Assembly (NCBI GenBank): GCA_031287575.1
Contig: JAITSV010000058.1
Coordinates: 123,283-187,282, forward strand
DNA length: 64,000 nucleotides
Source of the DNA: Desulfovibrio sp.
GTDB lineage: Bacteria > Desulfobacterota > Desulfovibrionia > Desulfovibrionales > Desulfovibrionaceae
Direction: 5' to 3'
Shown: positions 62,020-64,000 of the stretch, one piece after another
Layout of the letters: each line of letters starts with the position of its first letter
Position numbering within the stretch: the stretch's first letter is position 1
Made by a program: the position numbers and the translations under genes
The notes under the pieces: model-generated
Database searches by the model: none
Seen by the model: only the letters and a program-made list of their open reading frames with translations
What the model was told of the DNA's origin: nothing

Positions 62020-63987
62020 ATGTCCCATTCCGATACGTCCGCCACCGTGGTCACCCGCAACATCTACCTCGAAACCCTGCCCATCGCGGAAGCCGTGGAC
62101 CGCGCCCGCGCCGCGCTGGACCGCGCCACGCTGGTCCGCGCCGAAACCGTGGGCTCGCACGAGGCCGCCGGGCGGGTGCTGTCCGAGGCGGTGTACGCGC
62201 GCTACTCCTCGCCCACCATGCACAGCGCGGCCATGGACGGCATTGCCGTGCGCGCTGCGGACACCTTTGCCGCGCGCGAAGGCCATCCCGTGGCCCTGCG
62301 CCGGGGTGAAAGCTATCACCCGGTCAACACCGGCCACCCCATGCCCGAAGGGTGCGACGCCGTGGTGATGATCGAGCACGTGGCCCAGACCGGCGCGGAC
62401 ACCGTGGAGATCGAGGCCCCGGTCTTTCCGTGGCAGCACGTGCGGCGCATCGGCGAGGACATCGTGGCCACCGAACTGCTGTTCCCGCGCAACCACCGGC
62501 TGGCCGCCTGCGACGTGGGCGCGCTGCTGTCCGGCGGCATCTGGGACGTGCGGGTGTGGGAGCGGGTGCGCATGCGCATCATCCCCACCGGCGACGAGGT
62601 GCTGGACTTCACCACACGGCCGGAACCGGGCGCCGGGCAGGTGGTGGAATCCAACTCGCAGGTGCTGGCGGCCATGGCCCGCGACATGGGCTGCATCGTG
62701 GATCGCATCCCCCCGGTGCCGGACAACCCCGACACCCTGCGCGCCGAACTGGCCCGCAGCCTGGACGACGGCGTGCACGTCACCGTGCTGTGCGCCGGGT
62801 CGTCCGCGGGCAGCAAGGACTTCACCCGGCAGGTCATCGCGGCGGAAGGCCGGGTGCTGGTGCACGGCATCCAGGCCATGCCCGGCAAGCCGTCGCTGCT
62901 GGGCGAATGTCGCGGGCGGCTGGTGGTGGGCGCGCCCGGCTACCCCGTCAGCGCGGTGGTCTGCTTCGATGAACTGGTGGCCCCGCTGGTGGCGTGGATG
63001 GGGCGCACCGTTCCGGCGGACCGTCCGACAGCCGAGGTGCACCTGACCCGCAAGGTGCCCTCCAAACTGGGGGTGGAGGAATTCGTGCGGCTGGCCGTGG
63101 GCCGCGTGGGCAACCGGTTGGTAGGCACCCCGCTGGGGCGCGGCGCGGGCAACATCACCACGCTGTCGCGGGCGCAGGCCGTGGCCCGCGTGCCCGCCCT
63201 GTCCGAGGGCGCCACCGAGCACGAGGTGCTGCGCGCCCGGCTGACCGTGCCCGAGGCGGTGCTGGACTCCATTCTGGTTTGCGTGGGCAGCCACGACAAC
63301 ACCCTGGACCTGCTGGCCGACGAACTGATGGGCGGCGAACGGCCCTTCCGGCTCATCTCCACCCACGTGGGCAGCATGGGCGGCATCACCGCGCTGCGCG
63401 GCGGCTCGTGCCACTTCGCCGGGGCGCACCTGTTCGACCCGGAAACGGGCGACTTCAACTTTCCCTTCCTGGACAAGTACCTGCCCGACATGGACGTGCG
63501 GGTGGTGAACCTGGCCATCCGGCACCAGGGGCTCATCGTGGCGGCGGGCAACCCGAAGAACATCCGGGGGGTGGAGGATCTTGCGCGCGGCGACGTGCGG
63601 TTCATCAACCGCCAGCGCGGCGCGGGCACCCGCATCCTGCTCGACTGGCACTTGGGGCAGGCGGGCATCGCGCCCTCCACGGTGCAGGGCTACGACAAGG
63701 AAGAATTCACCCACATGGCCGTGGCCGTGAACGTGCTGACCGGCGCCGCCGACTGCGGCCTGGGCATCCACGCCGCCGCGCGGGCGCTGGGGCTGGACTT
63801 CGTGCCGCTGGCGCGCGAGCGGTATGATGTGGTCATTCCCGCAAGGCACATGGACGATGCACGGGTGCAGGCCGTGCTGGCCCTGCTGCGGGACGAGCGG
63901 TTCCTGAAGCGGGTGGAAGCCATGGGGGGGTATGAGACGACGTTGTCCGGGCGGATGATGGAGAGGGGGATGGGGTTGGAGGGGTAA
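62020..63987 (+). CDS. MoeA-like molybdopterin molybdenumtransferase fused to a PBP-like domain
   Basis: A 655-residue protein. Residues 1 to about 420 are MoeA-like: SSPTMHSAAMDGIAVRAADT, YHPVNTGHPMPEGCDAVVMI, RIIPTGDEVLD, ESNSQVLAAM, and the cofactor-site GKPSLLGECRGRLVVGAPGY. MoeA inserts molybdate or tungstate into molybdopterin. From about 440 a PBP-like domain follows (VLDSILVCVGSHDNTLDLLA, HVGSMGGITALRGGSCHFAG, NRQRGAGTRILLDW, and GAADCGLGIHAAARALGLDF), related to LysR/molybdate-binding effector domains. The PBP part could bind oxyanion and hand it to MoeA, or sense it. The ATG at 62020 has an AGGAGG site. The end is close to the window edge but complete. Confidence 0.9.
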   Translation: MSHSDTSATVVTRNIYLETLPIAEAVDRARAALDRATLVRAETVGSHEAAGRVLSEAVYARYSSPTMHSAAMDGIAVRAADTFAAREGHPVALRRGESYHPVNTGHPMPEGCDAVVMIEHVAQTGADTVEIEAPVFPWQHVRRIGEDIVATELLFPRNHRLAACDVGALLSGGIWDVRVWERVRMRIIPTGDEVLDFTTRPEPGAGQVVESNSQVLAAMARDMGCIVDRIPPVPDNPDTLRAELARSLDDGVHVTVLCAGSSAGSKDFTRQVIAAEGRVLVHGIQAMPGKPSLLGECRGRLVVGAPGYPVSAVVCFDELVAPLVAWMGRTVPADRPTAEVHLTRKVPSKLGVEEFVRLAVGRVGNRLVGTPLGRGAGNITTLSRAQAVARVPALSEGATEHEVLRARLTVPEAVLDSILVCVGSHDNTLDLLADELMGGERPFRLISTHVGSMGGITALRGGSCHFAGAHLFDPETGDFNFPFLDKYLPDMDVRVVNLAIRHQGLIVAAGNPKNIRGVEDLARGDVRFINRQRGAGTRILLDWHLGQAGIAPSTVQGYDKEEFTHMAVAVNVLTGAADCGLGIHAAARALGLDFVPLARERYDVVIPARHMDDARVQAVLALLRDERFLKRVEAMGGYETTLSGRMMERGMGLEG

Positions 63988-64000
63988 GGGGGAGCCTTAT

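Overview
The window is GC-rich (roughly two thirds G+C) chromosomal DNA. I infer a sulfate reducer of the Desulfovibrionaceae (Desulfovibrio/Nitratidesulfovibrio type). Pointers are an archaeal-type entry to the shikimate pathway (2-amino-3,7-dideoxy-heptulosonate synthase plus type II dehydroquinate synthase), many sigma-54 activators and two-component proteins, LeuC/LeuD of the short archaeal-like type, a likely cobamide-remodelling CbiR, and a MoeA fused to a periplasmic-binding-protein-like domain. No prophage, CRISPR array, rRNA or insertion sequence was seen. One tRNA is present (Leu, anticodon CAG).

Layout. 1-5100: aromatic amino-acid operon on the minus strand (ADH synthase, DHQ synthase II, pheA, aroA running off the window), with a candidate leader peptide and terminator upstream. 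5.5-11 kb: a membrane hypothetical, an EAL protein, a DHH phosphoesterase, CbiR-like, and a 49-residue protein. 11-19.8 kb: a PHP-UvrD fusion, a TrmN6-like methyltransferase, a ClC-CBS channel, ribF and tRNA-Leu. 19.9-30.6 kb: a signalling cluster: a sigma-54 activator, a divergent TSUP permease with a candidate sigma-54 promoter, a small membrane protein, a PAS/AAA+ regulator lacking key residues, a NifX-like protein, two intact histidine kinases, two stand-alone receivers, a degenerate kinase, and a small repeat protein. 30.6-42.5 kb: a lipoprotein, patatin, acs divergent from a Pat-type acyl-CoA synthetase/acetyltransferase, a 1.3 kb AT-rich island with a secreted hypothetical, a lone RHH antitoxin-like gene, and a GapN-like dehydrogenase. 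42.9-50.6 kb: GT8, cheD, an HU/IHF-like protein, a YdjM-like membrane protein, DUF523-DUF1722, a HAD hydrolase and a VTT-family membrane protein. 50.8-57.2 kb: psd, pssA, leuA, leuC, leuD, leuB. 57.2-58.5 kb: repeat-filled, non-coding. 58.5-62 kb: phage-shock genes pspC, pspB-like and pspA, with pspF divergent. 62-64 kb: MoeA-PBP fusion.

The most unusual feature is a set of intergenic hairpin repeats. A palindromic element of about 130-150 nt occurs five times. Four copies start at, or within about 5 nt of, the stop codon of an upstream gene inside an apparent operon, and all five have the same orientation relative to the adjacent transcription. A second, smaller palindrome (33 nt core) occurs three times; in two of these it sits inside another hairpin repeat for which an empty version exists nearby, which suggests mobility. 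A third, module-like repeat family forms a large imperfect inverted repeat downstream of leuB.
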